Shown: positions 41,164 through 52,389 of the stretch, in pieces
Numbering within the stretch: position 1 is the stretch's first letter
Layout of the letters: each line of letters opens with the position of its first letter
Assembly (NCBI GenBank): GCA_947646735.1
Contig: CANTFK010000905.1
Span: 51,224-115,223, forward strand
Length of the DNA stretch: 64,000 nucleotides
Direction: 5' to 3'
Origin: Peronospora farinosa
Taxonomy: Eukaryota; Oomycota; Peronosporomycetes; Peronosporales; Peronosporaceae
Position numbers and translations under genes: made by a program
Notes under the pieces: model-generated
Database searches by the model: none
Told to the model about the DNA's origin: nothing
The model's input: the letters and a program-made list of their open reading frames with translations, nothing else

Positions 41164-43731
41164 ATGGAACAGCCTGCCATCTCCTCCCAGCCTCTCGCTG
41201 ACCAGATGGAAACTGTCGCATCTGGTGCCCATCCCAAGAGCTCTCCTGGTCCCACTGTGTGCCCATCCTCATTTGAAAATTTGGATGGGTCGCGATCGCT
41301 CTCTGAAGAATTTTCGGCTTCTCTACCAGTTGCATCCACGTCTACGTCCACGGCTGAAACATCCGTTTCGTCTGCTCTTGAGCTGGTCGGCCATGATTAC
41401 TCCGCGGACGTGTCGATGGTGGATGCGCTGGCTGAGCGTGCCCTGCATCAGCAAGTGGACGAGTCGATGGAGTCTGCGGTGCCACCACCCGTTGCCACCA
41501 CGTCGCCACCAGCGGATCCACGACCGGCACTGGCAGACGTGCTGTCACAACACGACCACCTTCGTCGCGACCGTGCTGACAACGATGCTGCGCGACGTCG
41601 AGTGGAGACCCCAAAGCCACTCGCTTGCGATATTGAATGGATCGAGCGCCAGTACGCCGCTGGTGGCGATTGGTCGTTCATCGCGTCTCGCATGGATCAA
41701 GCTCGGCCGTATGTGCTTCCTCGCGCCAAGTACGACATGGTGATCGAGACTGGACGGACGCTTGCCAAGACTCCGCTCCAGAAAATTATGTCTTCGCTTT
41801 CGGGCAGAAACCATGGCAACGACTTTCTCGAAGACCTCTACAGCCGCTACGAGATAGGCCAGATCTCAAAGCTTCCCGGTGGCAATCTTCGAATGAAGGT
41901 GAAATCGAAGGAAGCTTGTCTGCAACTCGAACGGACGAAGGTGAACATCCTCGGTGGGGTCTACCTGTTCAAGGAGTTTGACATCCTTGGCGGCAAGTAC
42001 TTCATCGACATCTCTAATGTCGACTCTGACACGGATACGGATTTGATCATGCAGCGCTTGTTCCTGCTAGGGTGCAAGCCAGTGTATGACACCTTTCGAG
42101 AAGTGAACCTCGCGACTGGTATCACGTCTGCGACTTGGCGTGTGTACTTCTTGTCAAGTTCATGTCCCAGTGCCTTGTTGGTGAACGGCAGCGTCTGTGA
42201 CCAAGTGTTGTTTGAGAATAAGCTGCACCCGGCACACGGGAAGAACGCTCCTTTCCAGTCTGAGCGTCTGCCGTTTGGCTTTCGCTCGCAACACGGAATC
42301 GATTTGGGCACGACTGACGACGTCTTTCCGCCGTCTGCACCTGTGCCCGAGCCACCTCAGCATCATCACCAACCTCTAACACGGACGTACGCGCAAGCTG
42401 TAAATGCACCTGCACGACCGACGGCGATAACCAAGCAAACCTCGCTTCAAAAGGCAGTTGAGGATGCGAAGAAACGGGATGGCCAGCTCCACCATGGAGC
42501 TCAGCATGGCAAGCCATCGGCTGCCAATCAGCTCGCGATAATTCCAGGAAACACTTCGGGTGCGTTGTCAATCTCGACTTTCAGCGGATCTAACGGCAAA
42601 ATTACTCCCCCTGGGAGTCCTAGAGCCAAGAATAAGCCCACGCTTTTGCTACCCAACGGCTCGAACGATGGCTTCGTCGCTCCGCCTAACAGAAAAAAAC
42701 GCAATCGCAACGCGGTTGACTTCTCCAACATGCTTGTCAAGCAATCCGCGCAGCCGCTTGACGGCATTGCCACCTCCAACTACTTCCTCGCCTTGCAGAC
42801 GATGGAGGCCAAGTTTGAATTACGAGACTTGACTACTGATAAGCAGTATGGAGTCCGTCATCAGGTACTACCTGTGGAAGTAAAGCGCCCTGACGTCATG
42901 AAGACTTCGACCGAGTCTTCGTTCTTCGTGGAAAAGCATCACACCAAGATCAGGAGAGCGGCAAAAGCCTCCTCGGTCCTTGAAGTGGCTGAGTCAATGC
43001 TAAATGACGAGAACACGGCGCTTCTTAACATCCTCCCTGACTGTCTTACCTCTGCAGACACGCAGGTTGATGGAGTAGGCCAGCTCCTCGAACACGTCAC
43101 CAATCCTGACCACATCACCAAGTCGGCGACCACTTCGCCTCTCGCCTTCAACAGTGCTATGTCGCTGAAAATGGTCGGCAATGGAAAGGAGATCGCTGAA
43201 GTCGCCCAGTTGCATGTCATTAACCGCGTGCTGTGTGCGACTCGTCCAAAGTATGACACCACCTTCAGTACGAAGTGGAAAAAACACATGAAGACGGCAG
43301 TACCTTCCAAGCGTGGTGATATCTTCAAGATGTGCGCTGCCTGGTGGACATCTTCGGATGAGATCACGGAACTTTCCCGTGCGACGAAGGCTTTGGGCTT
43401 GTTCGAGCTCATGCTCATGTCCATCGCACCAATTATCTTCTCCAACGATCACTGGATCCAGTATATTACGGGTCAAGCAGTTGAGTGGATTCCAGCGCAT
43501 AACACACGGCTGCTTCACCCCAACACCCTCCTATGCCTGTTGCGATCCGAGCTTGGTGCTCACTGCATGCAGCACTGGCGGGAGGTCCAGTGGCAGGGGC
43601 CTCTTCTGGACGATTTGGAAAAACTTCGAGAGCTTGACGGGTTCTACCCGGCAGACTCTTCGGTGTTGCAGCTTCAAGTCGTTGAAGGAGGAGTTGTGCT
43701 GGTAGCAGGGGGTTTGGCCACTCGCTGCTAA
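41164..43731 (+). CDS. LINE 2 ORF1 protein
   Basis: 855 codons from ATG at 41164. It lacks the Ser-Ala microsatellite region of LINE 1 and has a shorter, unrelated-looking N-terminal ~120 residues. From about residue 125 (HDHLRRDRADNDAARRRVE) onward it aligns throughout with LINE 1 ORF1. The frame is open leftwards through the 5' leader into the tRNA, without a stop. Conservation of the rest of the protein despite many nucleotide changes indicates selection. Confidence 0.85.
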   Translation: MEQPAISSQPLADQMETVASGAHPKSSPGPTVCPSSFENLDGSRSLSEEFSASLPVASTSTSTAETSVSSALELVGHDYSADVSMVDALAERALHQQVDESMESAVPPPVATTSPPADPRPALADVLSQHDHLRRDRADNDAARRRVETPKPLACDIEWIERQYAAGGDWSFIASRMDQARPYVLPRAKYDMVIETGRTLAKTPLQKIMSSLSGRNHGNDFLEDLYSRYEIGQISKLPGGNLRMKVKSKEACLQLERTKVNILGGVYLFKEFDILGGKYFIDISNVDSDTDTDLIMQRLFLLGCKPVYDTFREVNLATGITSATWRVYFLSSSCPSALLVNGSVCDQVLFENKLHPAHGKNAPFQSERLPFGFRSQHGIDLGTTDDVFPPSAPVPEPPQHHHQPLTRTYAQAVNAPARPTAITKQTSLQKAVEDAKKRDGQLHHGAQHGKPSAANQLAIIPGNTSGALSISTFSGSNGKITPPGSPRAKNKPTLLLPNGSNDGFVAPPNRKKRNRNAVDFSNMLVKQSAQPLDGIATSNYFLALQTMEAKFELRDLTTDKQYGVRHQVLPVEVKRPDVMKTSTESSFFVEKHHTKIRRAAKASSVLEVAESMLNDENTALLNILPDCLTSADTQVDGVGQLLEHVTNPDHITKSATTSPLAFNSAMSLKMVGNGKEIAEVAQLHVINRVLCATRPKYDTTFSTKWKKHMKTAVPSKRGDIFKMCAAWWTSSDEITELSRATKALGLFELMLMSIAPIIFSNDHWIQYITGQAVEWIPAHNTRLLHPNTLLCLLRSELGAHCMQHWREVQWQGPLLDDLEKLRELDGFYPADSSVLQLQVVEGGVVLVAGGLATRC

Positions 43732-43777
43732 GGTCTTCTCAGCCTCAACATCTTGGAGCAATATTAGTGCTCTCACT

Positions 43778-46700
43778 GTGAACACTAATGGAATTAAACA
43801 GAACGGACATCTCTTTATCGAGAAGTTGATCTCTAAGTACTCAGTATCGTGTGTCCAAGAGACCAAGTTCGGCGACAGTACGCACCTGGCCACTTTCAAG
43901 TTTCACCTCGACTCGTGTTTCGAGCACAAGATCTTTGTGGACGACCCCAACTCCCAGCTACATCGGCCGACGCGAGGGCGGCGCAATGGAGTTCTCACAA
44001 TACTCCGCTCTGACTTCCCAGGCTTCGATTCGGCTGTCGCTGTCCCAAGTGTGTCCATCCCCGGCCGCTATCTCGTCGTGAAAGTGATGGTCGAGGGGGC
44101 TCCCATTTACGTGCACAATGTCTATGCACCTGTGGACAGACAGGAAAAACAACAATTTTTCTCCAGCTTGGTCACCGAGGAGTTCGACGACCACGCTACT
44201 CACTTCGTGTTGGGCGACCTGAACACTCCCCTAGACCCACGACTCGACTCTTCCAGTCCTGACTTGCGCTACGATCCGGGCCGTTCCAGCTGTCTTGAGT
44301 GGCTGGCACGGCTAGGTGTTGTTGATGCATGGCGGATCCACTACGATAATAAGCGGGTGTTCACTGGGCCTCTTCCCCGGAAAAACCGGCTGGACTACAT
44401 CATGCTGTCGAAGTCTTTCTGCGATCGCTTCTACCGTAACTCCGTGTATTTCACGCCACAGCATGCTGGCGATCACCTTGCTCACAGTGTAACTTTTCGG
44501 TCCGGCACTCAGCTGCATGGTCGTGGATATTGGAAGTTTCCTCTCTACTTACTGGAATATCCGATGGTGGTGTCAGCTATCGAGAGAGAAGCAGAATCTG
44601 TCCGGGCTGTACTGCGCACCGCGTCTAATCCGGGAAAGGTCTGGGAGAAGTGGAAAGCGAGCATCAAGTCCCAGCTTCAAGCCGTTCAGAAGAGGCTCCG
44701 GCAGCAAGACACTCAAGCTATCGATGAGGCTAGGATCCAACTTGATCACGCTGCTGCTTGTTATCGTGTCGCTTCCAGTGATTCGACCCACGAACACTTT
44801 GACGAAGCAATGCGTAATTACCGCGAGACAGTCACTCGGACTAGCCAGTACAACCAAGACACTGCCTTCGACTTCCAAGCAGCAAATTCTGAGAAATCGT
44901 CCAAGCACTTCTTCCGTCCGCTGGATACGAGCTTGAGACGGGTCTCGATCGAGGAGGTGGTGACACCGACTGGTACTGTCTCATCGAATCCTCACGAGAT
45001 CTCTCTCCGTTTCCTGGAACACTGGGGTTCAGAGATGGGAGACCCCGCCAGTCCAGCAGGACGCGCTTCTCCACCTGGTGCTGTCATTCAACGCAAGCTT
45101 CTCGACTCAGTTACCCGCACTGTCTCGGAGGTAGACCACAATATCCTTAACGCACCAGTCTCAGCTGATGAGTTGGCGAGTGCGATCCGGCACATGAAAG
45201 CGACTTCATCTCCTGGCATGGACGGATTGACGGCTGGTTTCTACCAGGTGGCTCCTGACATATTTGGTGAATGCTTGTCCATTGTTTTCAGCGCGTTGCT
45301 TCATTGCGGCGCACTGCTACCTTCGCAGCGTAAGTCGGCGGTAGTTCTTCTCCACAAGAAAGGGTCGCGGGCTGAACCTGGTAACTATAGACCTATTGCT
45401 CTCGTGCAGGTCGACGTGAAAGTCCTGTCGAAGGCACTGACCTACCGACTGCAACACGTTATCCCCGACTTGGTCCATCCGGACCAGAAAGGGTTTGTCA
45501 AAGGCAGGTCCATCCACCACCACATACGCTTTCTAGCTGACTTGCAAGACCTTGTGACAAGCCAGGACGAAGAAGCGTATGCGCTGTTTCTAGATTTCGA
45601 GAAGGCTTTTGATCGCGTCAACTGGGACTATATGTTCCGCCTGCTCGAGAAAATGGGTTTCGATAAGCAGTTTACGCAATGGATCCGGCTTCTCTACACG
45701 AATCCTCAAGCTCATCTCGTCATCAACCAGAACATTCAACCCGCGCTGTATCCGACTCGTGGGGTAAAACAGGGCGATCCGTTGTCTGCTCTTCTATTCA
45801 TCTTGACCATTGAACCTCTTGGCAATATGCTGCGGTCCCACGAGGAATATGGCGTGTGTATAAACGCAGACCACACCGCCACGAGCACGTTCTTTGCCGA
45901 CGACTCGACGCTTCTAAGTAACTCGATTGCGCACCTGCAAGCCCAGCTTGTCGTTGTGGCGGAGTACTGCGACGGTTCAGGTGCCAAGCTCAACCTATCC
46001 AAGTCTACGCTGCTAGCGCTGAACAGGAACCACGACTGTCCTTTACTCCCTGGTGTTTACGTATTGGGCCGTGTGGAGACGGTGAAATACCTAGGTATTC
46101 CGTTCGGGCAGTCATCGGTTGATCACGTTCTCGTGGATTCGCTCGAGCAACGCTTCTACGATGGCTTTAAACTGTGGTATCGACGGGCACGGACGCTTCG
46201 GGGTCGCCTATTAGTCGCTCAAACCATGATACTCTCTCGTCTGTGGCATTACACCCAGCACGTCTCCATTCCACGGACTATTGTGAAGCGGTGGCAGTCC
46301 ATGCTGAACAAGTTTGTGCTCTGTCGAAAGCACGATCGTCATGAGTCGCACGTTCAGTTGATCCCAACCGATTTCCTGTACCAGCGCCGTGGCGATGGTG
46401 GGCTGGGTGTACCAAGCCTGGCAGCCCATCTCAAGCGCCAGCGTCTCCAATTCCTTCTTCAGTTTATCAGCGCCGCGACAACGACACATATTCGGAACTG
46501 GACGACAGCGAGTTCCGAACTGCTGAAGCTACTTCTTCCTTGCACGGATCGGTCAAGTGCCTTGGACTTCCTCTCCATCTCTCCGTTGCGCCATGGGAAA
46601 CTAATCCGATGGTGGCTGGCTTCTGCATGGTGGAAAGCGACGTGGACATCATGGTACAAGATCCGGTGGACATTCACATGGCATGACCTTCCTCCTTGTG

Positions 46701-47869
46701 AGCGCGCATTGTATGGTCTTCACCAGCCAATATGGTTCCACTCGGACGCCATGTTGCACTATGAGAGATCTTCGCGAACAACCACGGGCACAGCGCATCG
46801 TCGATGCATTGGTATGGTAGTCGAACCGCAACGGAGCTTCCGGCTACATGTGTCCAGAGTCTTCCGAGTGCGGTCGCTTGCTGACTTTATGCGCGATGGG
46901 GGTGTTTGGCCGTCGCGGCAAGACTTTGTGCAACGCCACATCGACTTCACACTTGGTTCAGTGCTGCCTGGACGACAGGCACATTGGCTGCGCGTGCTAT
47001 ACGTGGAGGCAACTCAGATCGTTGCGAGACTCGGAGCGACGCATATGGTTTTACAGCCAGAGAGCAGTCGACGCCACCCTCTTCCATATCTTGGTTGCAG
47101 CAGTGGCGATAAGGTGTGCTTCATGCCATCAATCCCGAAGTCTGCGCTGCTTCGCATCGTGTGGTCACCACAGCCACCGACAAAGCAGCATCCGATGACA
47201 ATCCACTCCCAGCGTTTTGATGTGGGGATGATCCGGACTTACGTGAAGTACAGCAAGCACCTGCAGAAGATCTTGCTCCCCGTGTTTGCAGATCTTCAAT
47301 TTCGCCTAGCGTTCCGTCTTCTGCCAGTCCGCTCGCGCTTCTGGTTCCTGGAGGCGGCCAACCCGAGCATTCGTCTTTGCGTTCGTGTTGGGTGCGGCGC
47401 CATCGAGACCGAGCAGCATTTGTTCTTCGATTGCACACTCGCAGTCCAGCTCTGGGAGCATGCTCACCGACTGATGTCGCCTTTCTTCCGGCTACGCGCG
47501 ACATGGTTAGACATTGTGCTATCAAGAAAGCTACACGTCCATGACGAGTGGATGACCAGCGCGGAGGTGGTCTACGACGTCTGGCACACGCTTCGCGCGG
47601 TGACGCTCCACTTCCTCTGGAACGACCGCAACAGATGCCTCTTCGATGGGAGGCAACCCACGCCTACGCTTCCAGCCATGCAGGTCATCTTGACAACTGC
47701 TAGCGCACATTTCCGACACCGACTTCGTCGTTGTTACGATCCTGACCAACGGGCAAGGCAGCAAGCTCTTCTTGCTCGGATGTCACGAAATCAACTCTTC
47801 CACGACTTTCTCAGTCAGAATTCAACGGCACTGCAAGTCCGCCAGCGTGAGCTGCTCCCCCACGACTAG
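43778..47869 (+). CDS. LINE 2 ORF2: endonuclease-reverse transcriptase
   Basis: 1,364 codons counted from GTG at 43778; the frame is open from 43706 and, as in LINE 1, there is no upstream ATG. Endonuclease motifs NTNGI, QETK, LGDLNTP and GDHLAHS are present. The RT motifs PGMDGLTAGFYQ, FLDFEKAFDRVNWDYM, RGVKQGDPLSALLF and FADD are also present, as is the C-x4-C-x7-H-x4-C motif (CVRVGC...H...C). No internal break is seen. Confidence 0.92.
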   Translation: MNTNGIKQNGHLFIEKLISKYSVSCVQETKFGDSTHLATFKFHLDSCFEHKIFVDDPNSQLHRPTRGRRNGVLTILRSDFPGFDSAVAVPSVSIPGRYLVVKVMVEGAPIYVHNVYAPVDRQEKQQFFSSLVTEEFDDHATHFVLGDLNTPLDPRLDSSSPDLRYDPGRSSCLEWLARLGVVDAWRIHYDNKRVFTGPLPRKNRLDYIMLSKSFCDRFYRNSVYFTPQHAGDHLAHSVTFRSGTQLHGRGYWKFPLYLLEYPMVVSAIEREAESVRAVLRTASNPGKVWEKWKASIKSQLQAVQKRLRQQDTQAIDEARIQLDHAAACYRVASSDSTHEHFDEAMRNYRETVTRTSQYNQDTAFDFQAANSEKSSKHFFRPLDTSLRRVSIEEVVTPTGTVSSNPHEISLRFLEHWGSEMGDPASPAGRASPPGAVIQRKLLDSVTRTVSEVDHNILNAPVSADELASAIRHMKATSSPGMDGLTAGFYQVAPDIFGECLSIVFSALLHCGALLPSQRKSAVVLLHKKGSRAEPGNYRPIALVQVDVKVLSKALTYRLQHVIPDLVHPDQKGFVKGRSIHHHIRFLADLQDLVTSQDEEAYALFLDFEKAFDRVNWDYMFRLLEKMGFDKQFTQWIRLLYTNPQAHLVINQNIQPALYPTRGVKQGDPLSALLFILTIEPLGNMLRSHEEYGVCINADHTATSTFFADDSTLLSNSIAHLQAQLVVVAEYCDGSGAKLNLSKSTLLALNRNHDCPLLPGVYVLGRVETVKYLGIPFGQSSVDHVLVDSLEQRFYDGFKLWYRRARTLRGRLLVAQTMILSRLWHYTQHVSIPRTIVKRWQSMLNKFVLCRKHDRHESHVQLIPTDFLYQRRGDGGLGVPSLAAHLKRQRLQFLLQFISAATTTHIRNWTTASSELLKLLLPCTDRSSALDFLSISPLRHGKLIRWWLASAWWKATWTSWYKIRWTFTWHDLPPCERALYGLHQPIWFHSDAMLHYERSSRTTTGTAHRRCIGMVVEPQRSFRLHVSRVFRVRSLADFMRDGGVWPSRQDFVQRHIDFTLGSVLPGRQAHWLRVLYVEATQIVARLGATHMVLQPESSRRHPLPYLGCSSGDKVCFMPSIPKSALLRIVWSPQPPTKQHPMTIHSQRFDVGMIRTYVKYSKHLQKILLPVFADLQFRLAFRLLPVRSRFWFLEAANPSIRLCVRVGCGAIETEQHLFFDCTLAVQLWEHAHRLMSPFFRLRATWLDIVLSRKLHVHDEWMTSAEVVYDVWHTLRAVTLHFLWNDRNRCLFDGRQPTPTLPAMQVILTTASAHFRHRLRRCYDPDQRARQQALLARMSRNQLFHDFLSQNSTALQVRQRELLPHD

Positions 47870-48083
47870 CTGACGAATTCTTCGGCGTGAGAAAACTTCC
47901 GATTCCTGAATATTTTGAAAATTTTCTTTTCAAATTTTTTTTGAAAATATGTCAATTTTCAATTTTCAAAAAAAAAACAAAAAAACAAAAAAACAAAACC
48001 GTACAATAGAGTATTATAGCATAAATTAGCCAGGTAGGTTGATTAGTCCCCTGTCTATACCATAAAATATAGACAACCTTTCA

Positions 48084-48099
48084 ACTGAGCTACCCGCGC
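48084..48099. repeat. Target-site duplicate right of LINE 2
   Basis: ACTGAGCTACCCGCGC, identical to the duplicate after LINE 1. LINE 2 plus these 16 bp accounts exactly for the excess spacing between tRNA copies 4 and 5. Confidence 0.92.
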
Positions 48100-48598
48100 G
48101 TCGAAACCGTACTATCTCGACCCCATTCCACAAACGCCTCTTACGCACCTTACACTGTCCACACTGTCCACACGCTCTAACTCGTTCCACGACAGAATGA
48201 TTTCTACCCCAATGCACCCTCCAAGCCTTTCTGCAATGTGTTAACAGCTGCACGAAGTGATGAGTGATGGCGACCTGTTCGAGTGTAGTTGTCCCGACGA
48301 TTATCGCTCGTCAAAGCATATGATTTCATATTGAAAGGCGACCAACAGACGAACCCTCAGACTCACTCGCAGACTCACCCGATTTTGTGCTCCAGTCCGA
48401 GCTAGACCAAACGTCAGATCAAAAGCTGAACCTTAACTAGCATTGGTGCTTGTGCGCAATGATAACATACAACAATCACATACGATTGTCAGCACATAGC
48501 GAAGTCAAGCAATGGACGCGGCTCTCACTTAAGTAACCAACCGACAAAGCAAACGCAGCATAGTCCACAACATTGAAGCGGCGACGGCAAGAACAAGA

Positions 48599-48670
48599 AG
48601 CGCGGGACCGGGATTGAACCAGTGACCCTTCGAGCTGCAATCGAACGCTCTACCACTGAGCTACCCGCGC
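48599..48670 (-). tRNA. tRNA-Cys(GCA), copy 5
   Basis: Intact sequence, the first full gene right of LINE 2. Confidence 0.95.
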
Positions 48671-49169
48671 GTCGAAACCGTACTATCTCGACCCCATTCC
48701 ACAAACGCCTCTTACGCACCTTACACTGTCCACACTGTCCACACGCTCTAACTCGTTCCACGACAGAATGATTTCTACCCCAATGCACCCTCCAAGCCTT
48801 TCTGCAATGTGTTAACAGCTGCACGAAGTGATGAGTGATGGCGACCTGTTCGAGTGTAGTTGTCCCGACGATTATCGCTCGTCAAAGCATAAGATTTCAT
48901 ATTGAAAGGCGACCAACAGACGATCCGTCAGACTCACTCGCAGACTCACCCGATTTTGTGCTCCAGTCCGAGCTAGACCAAACGTCAGATCAAAAGCTGA
49001 ACCTTAACTAGCATTGGTGCTTGTGCGCAATGATAACATACAATAATCACATACGATTGTCAGCACATAGCGAAGTCAAGCAATGGACGCGGCTCTCACT
49101 TAAGTAACCAACCGACAAAGCAAACGCAGCATAGTCCACAACATTGAAGCGGCGACGGCAAGAACAAGA

Positions 49170-49241
49170 AGCGCGGGACCGGGATTGAACCAGTGACCCT
49201 TCGAGCTGCAATCGAACGCTCTACCACTGAGCTACCCGCGC
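49170..49241 (-). tRNA. tRNA-Cys(GCA), copy 6
   Basis: Intact, 571 bp after copy 5. Confidence 0.95.
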
Positions 49242-49740
49242 GTCGAAACCGTACTATCTCGACCCCATTCCACAAACGCCTCTTACGCACCTTACACTGT
49301 CCACACTGTCCACACGCTCTAACTCGTTCCACGACAGAATGATTTCTACCCCAATGCACCCTCCAAGCCTTTCTGCAATTTGTTAACAGCTGCACGAAGT
49401 GATGAGTGATGGCGACCTGTTCGAGTGTAGTTGTCCCGACGATTATCGCTCGTCAAAGCATAAGATTTCATATTGAAAGGCGACCAACAGACGATCCGTC
49501 AGACTCACTCGCAGACTCACCCGATTTTGTGCTCCAGTCCGAGCTAGACCAAACGTCAGATCAAAAGCTGAACCTTAACTAGCATTGGTGCTTGTGCGCA
49601 ATGATAACATACAACAATCACATACGATTGTCAGCACATAGCGAAGACAAGCAATGGACGCGGCTCTCACTTAAGTAACCAACCGACAAAGCAAACGCAG
49701 CATAGTCCACAACATTGAAGCGGCGACGGCAAGAACAAGA

Positions 49741-49812
49741 AGCGCGGGACCGGGATTGAACCAGTGACCCTTCGAGCTGCAATCGAACGCTCTACCACTG
49801 AGCTACCCGCGC
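49741..49812 (-). tRNA. tRNA-Cys(GCA), copy 7
   Basis: Intact, 571 bp after copy 6. Confidence 0.95.
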
Positions 49813-50311
49813 GTCGAAACCGTACTATCTCGACCCCATTCCACAAACGCCTCTTACGCACCTTACACTGTCCACACTGTCCACACGCTCTAACTCGTTC
49901 CACGACAGAATGATTTCTACCCCAATGCACCCTCCAAGCCTTTCTGCAATTTGTTAACAGCTGCACGAAGTGATGAGTGATGGCGACCTGTTCGAGTGTA
50001 GTTGTCCCGACGATTATCGCTCGTCAAAGCATAAGATTTCATATTGAAAGGCGACCAACAGACGATCCGTCAGACTCACTCGCAGACTCACCCGATTTTG
50101 TGCTCCAGTCCGAGCTAGACCAAACGTCAGATCAAAAGCTGAACCTTAACTAGCATTGGTGCTTGTGCGCAATGATAACATACAATAATCACATACGATT
50201 GTCAGCACATAGCGAAGTCAAGCAATGGACGCGGCTCTCACTTAAGTAACCAACCGACAAAGCAAACGCAGCATAGTCCACAACATTGAAGCGGCGACGG
50301 CAAGAACAAGA

Positions 50312-50383
50312 AGCGCGGGACCGGGATTGAACCAGTGACCCTTCGAGCTGCAATCGAACGCTCTACCACTGAGCTACCCGCGC
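50312..50383 (-). tRNA. tRNA-Cys(GCA), copy 8, abutted by SINE 2
   Basis: Intact sequence; SINE 2 begins at the base next to its 5' end. Confidence 0.94.
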
Positions 50384-50659
50384 GACCCCGGTGGCGTGGG
50401 GTAGTGGATTAAGCTTCTGGTCCTCACGGTGTGGATTGCGGGTTCGAGCCCCACACCGGACATCTTCGTAATCGAACCACACATGGAGAGCGGTCGGCTC
50501 CATGCTAAATAATAACCGACCCCAATAACCGTAACGGTATAATACTAATAATAGAGGAAAAAGAATAGAAAAAAATTCAGCCTTAGCGAGCTGTGTAATA
50601 TCTTAGCCATAGCCGAGAAGGTATAGGTTGTGTAAAAGGTAATATACAACTAACTTAAA
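50384..50659 (+). mobile_element. SINE 2, same family and site as SINE 1
   Basis: 276 bp, differing from SINE 1 mainly in A-run lengths and in the first base (GACCCCGG instead of AACCCCGG). It is inserted in the same orientation and at the same nucleotide of a different tRNA-Cys copy, and the right-hand duplicate is unmutated, so this is the cleaner example. Its length plus 16 bp explains the spacing between tRNA copies 8 and 9 exactly. Confidence 0.88.
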
Positions 50660-50675
50660 ACTGAGCTACCCGCGC
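50660..50675. repeat. Target-site duplicate right of SINE 2
   Basis: ACTGAGCTACCCGCGC, followed by GTCGAAACCG spacer. The same 16 bases follow the LINEs. Confidence 0.92.
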
Positions 50676-51174
50676 GTCGAAACCGTACTATCTCGACCCC
50701 ATTCCACAAACGCCTCTTACGCACCTTACACTGTCCACACTGTCCACACGCTCTAACTCGTTCCACGACAGAATGATTTCTACCCCAATGCACCCTCCAA
50801 GCCTTTCTGCAATTTGTTAACAGCTGCACGAAGTGATGAGTGATGGCGACCTGTTCGAGTGTAGTTGTCCCGACGATTATCGCTCGTCAAAGCATAAGAT
50901 TTCATATTGAAAGGCGACCAACAGACGATCCGTCAGACTCACTCGCAGACTCACCCGATTTTGTGCTCCAGTCCGAGCTAGACCAAACGTCAGATCAAAA
51001 GCTGAACCTTAACTAGCATTGGTGCTTGTGCGCAATGATAACATACAATAATCACATACGATTGTCAGCACATAGCGAAGACAAGCAATGGACGCGGCTC
51101 TCACTTAAGTAACCAACCGACAAAGCAAACGCAGCATAGTTCACAACATTGACGCGGCGACGGCAAGAACAAGA

Positions 51175-51246
51175 AGCGCGGGACCGGGATTGAACCAGTG
51201 ACCCTTCGAGCTGCAATCGAACGCTCTACCACTGAGCTACCCGCGC
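51175..51246 (-). tRNA. tRNA-Cys(GCA), copy 9
   Basis: Intact; its 3' flank carries the variant GTTCACAACATTGACGCGG shared with copy 17. Confidence 0.95.
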
Positions 51247-51745
51247 GTCGAAACCGTACTATCTCGACCCCATTCCACAAACGCCTCTTACGCACCTTAC
51301 ACTGTCCACACTGTCCACACGCTCTAACTCGTTCCACGACAGAATGATTTCTACCCCAATGCACCCTCCAAGCCTTTCTGCAATTTGTTAACAGCTGCAC
51401 GAAGTGATGAGTGATGGCGACCTGTTCGAGTGTAGTTGTCCCGACGATTATCGCTCGTCAAAGCATAAGATTTCATATTGAAAGGCGACCAACAGACGAT
51501 CCGTCAGACTCACTCGCAGACTCACCCGATTTTGTGCTCCAGTCCGAGCTAGACCAAACGTCAGATCAAAAGCTGAACCTTAACTAGCATTGGTGCTTGT
51601 GCGCAATGATAACATACAACAATCACATACGATTGTCAGCACATAGCGAAGTCAAGCAATGGACGCGGCTCTCACTTAAGTAACCAACCGACAAAGCAAA
51701 CGCAGCATAGTCCACAACATTGAAGCGGCGACGGCAAGAACAAGA

Positions 51746-51817
51746 AGCGCGGGACCGGGATTGAACCAGTGACCCTTCGAGCTGCAATCGAACGCTCTAC
51801 CACTGAGCTACCCGCGC
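51746..51817 (-). tRNA. tRNA-Cys(GCA), copy 10
   Basis: Intact; its upstream spacer has the extra C that makes the next interval 572 bp. Confidence 0.95.
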
Positions 51818-52317
51818 GTCGAAACCGTACTATCTCGACCCCATTCCACAAACGCCTCTTACGCACCTTACACTGTCCCACACTGTCCACACGCTCTAAC
51901 TCGTTCCACGACAGAATGATTTCTACCCCAATGCACCCTCCAAGCCTTTCTGCAATTTGTTAACAGCTGCACGAAGTGATGAGTGATGGCGACCTGTTCG
52001 AGTGTAGTTGTCCCGACGATTATCGCTCGTCAAAGCATAAGATTTCATATTGAAAGGCGACCAACAGACGATCCGTCAGACTCACTCGCAGACTCACCCG
52101 ATTTTGTGCTCCAGTCCGAGCTAGACCAAACGTCAGATCAAAAGCTGAACCTTAACTAGCATTGGTGCTTGTGCGCAATGATAACATACAATAATCACAT
52201 ACGATTGTCAGCACATAGCGAAGACAAGCAATGGACGCGGCTCTCACTTAAGTAACCAACCGACAAAGCAAACGCAGCATAGTCCACAACATTGAAGCGG
52301 CGACGGCAAGAACAAGA

Positions 52318-52389
52318 AGCGCGGGACCGGGATTGAACCAGTGACCCTTCGAGCTGCAATCGAACGCTCTACCACTGAGCTACCCGCGC
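52318..52389 (-). tRNA. tRNA-Cys(GCA), copy 11
   Basis: Intact, 572 bp after copy 10. Confidence 0.95.

Larger units (their letters stand above)
41078..48083 (+). mobile_element. LINE 2: divergent member of the same tRNA-targeted family
   Basis: 7,006 bp with the same plan as LINE 1. The first ~21 bases (ACTTCTCAATTTGCCGGCTA) and last ~18 bases (AATATAGACAACCTTTCA) are conserved, while the interior is clearly diverged, with proteins perhaps three-quarters identical by eye. The 3' UTR differs: 47913-48000 is a T- then A-rich low-complexity stretch. Both open frames are intact despite the divergence, which argues for a separate functional lineage rather than a decayed copy. It is flanked on the right by the 16-bp target duplicate. 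Confidence 0.94.
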
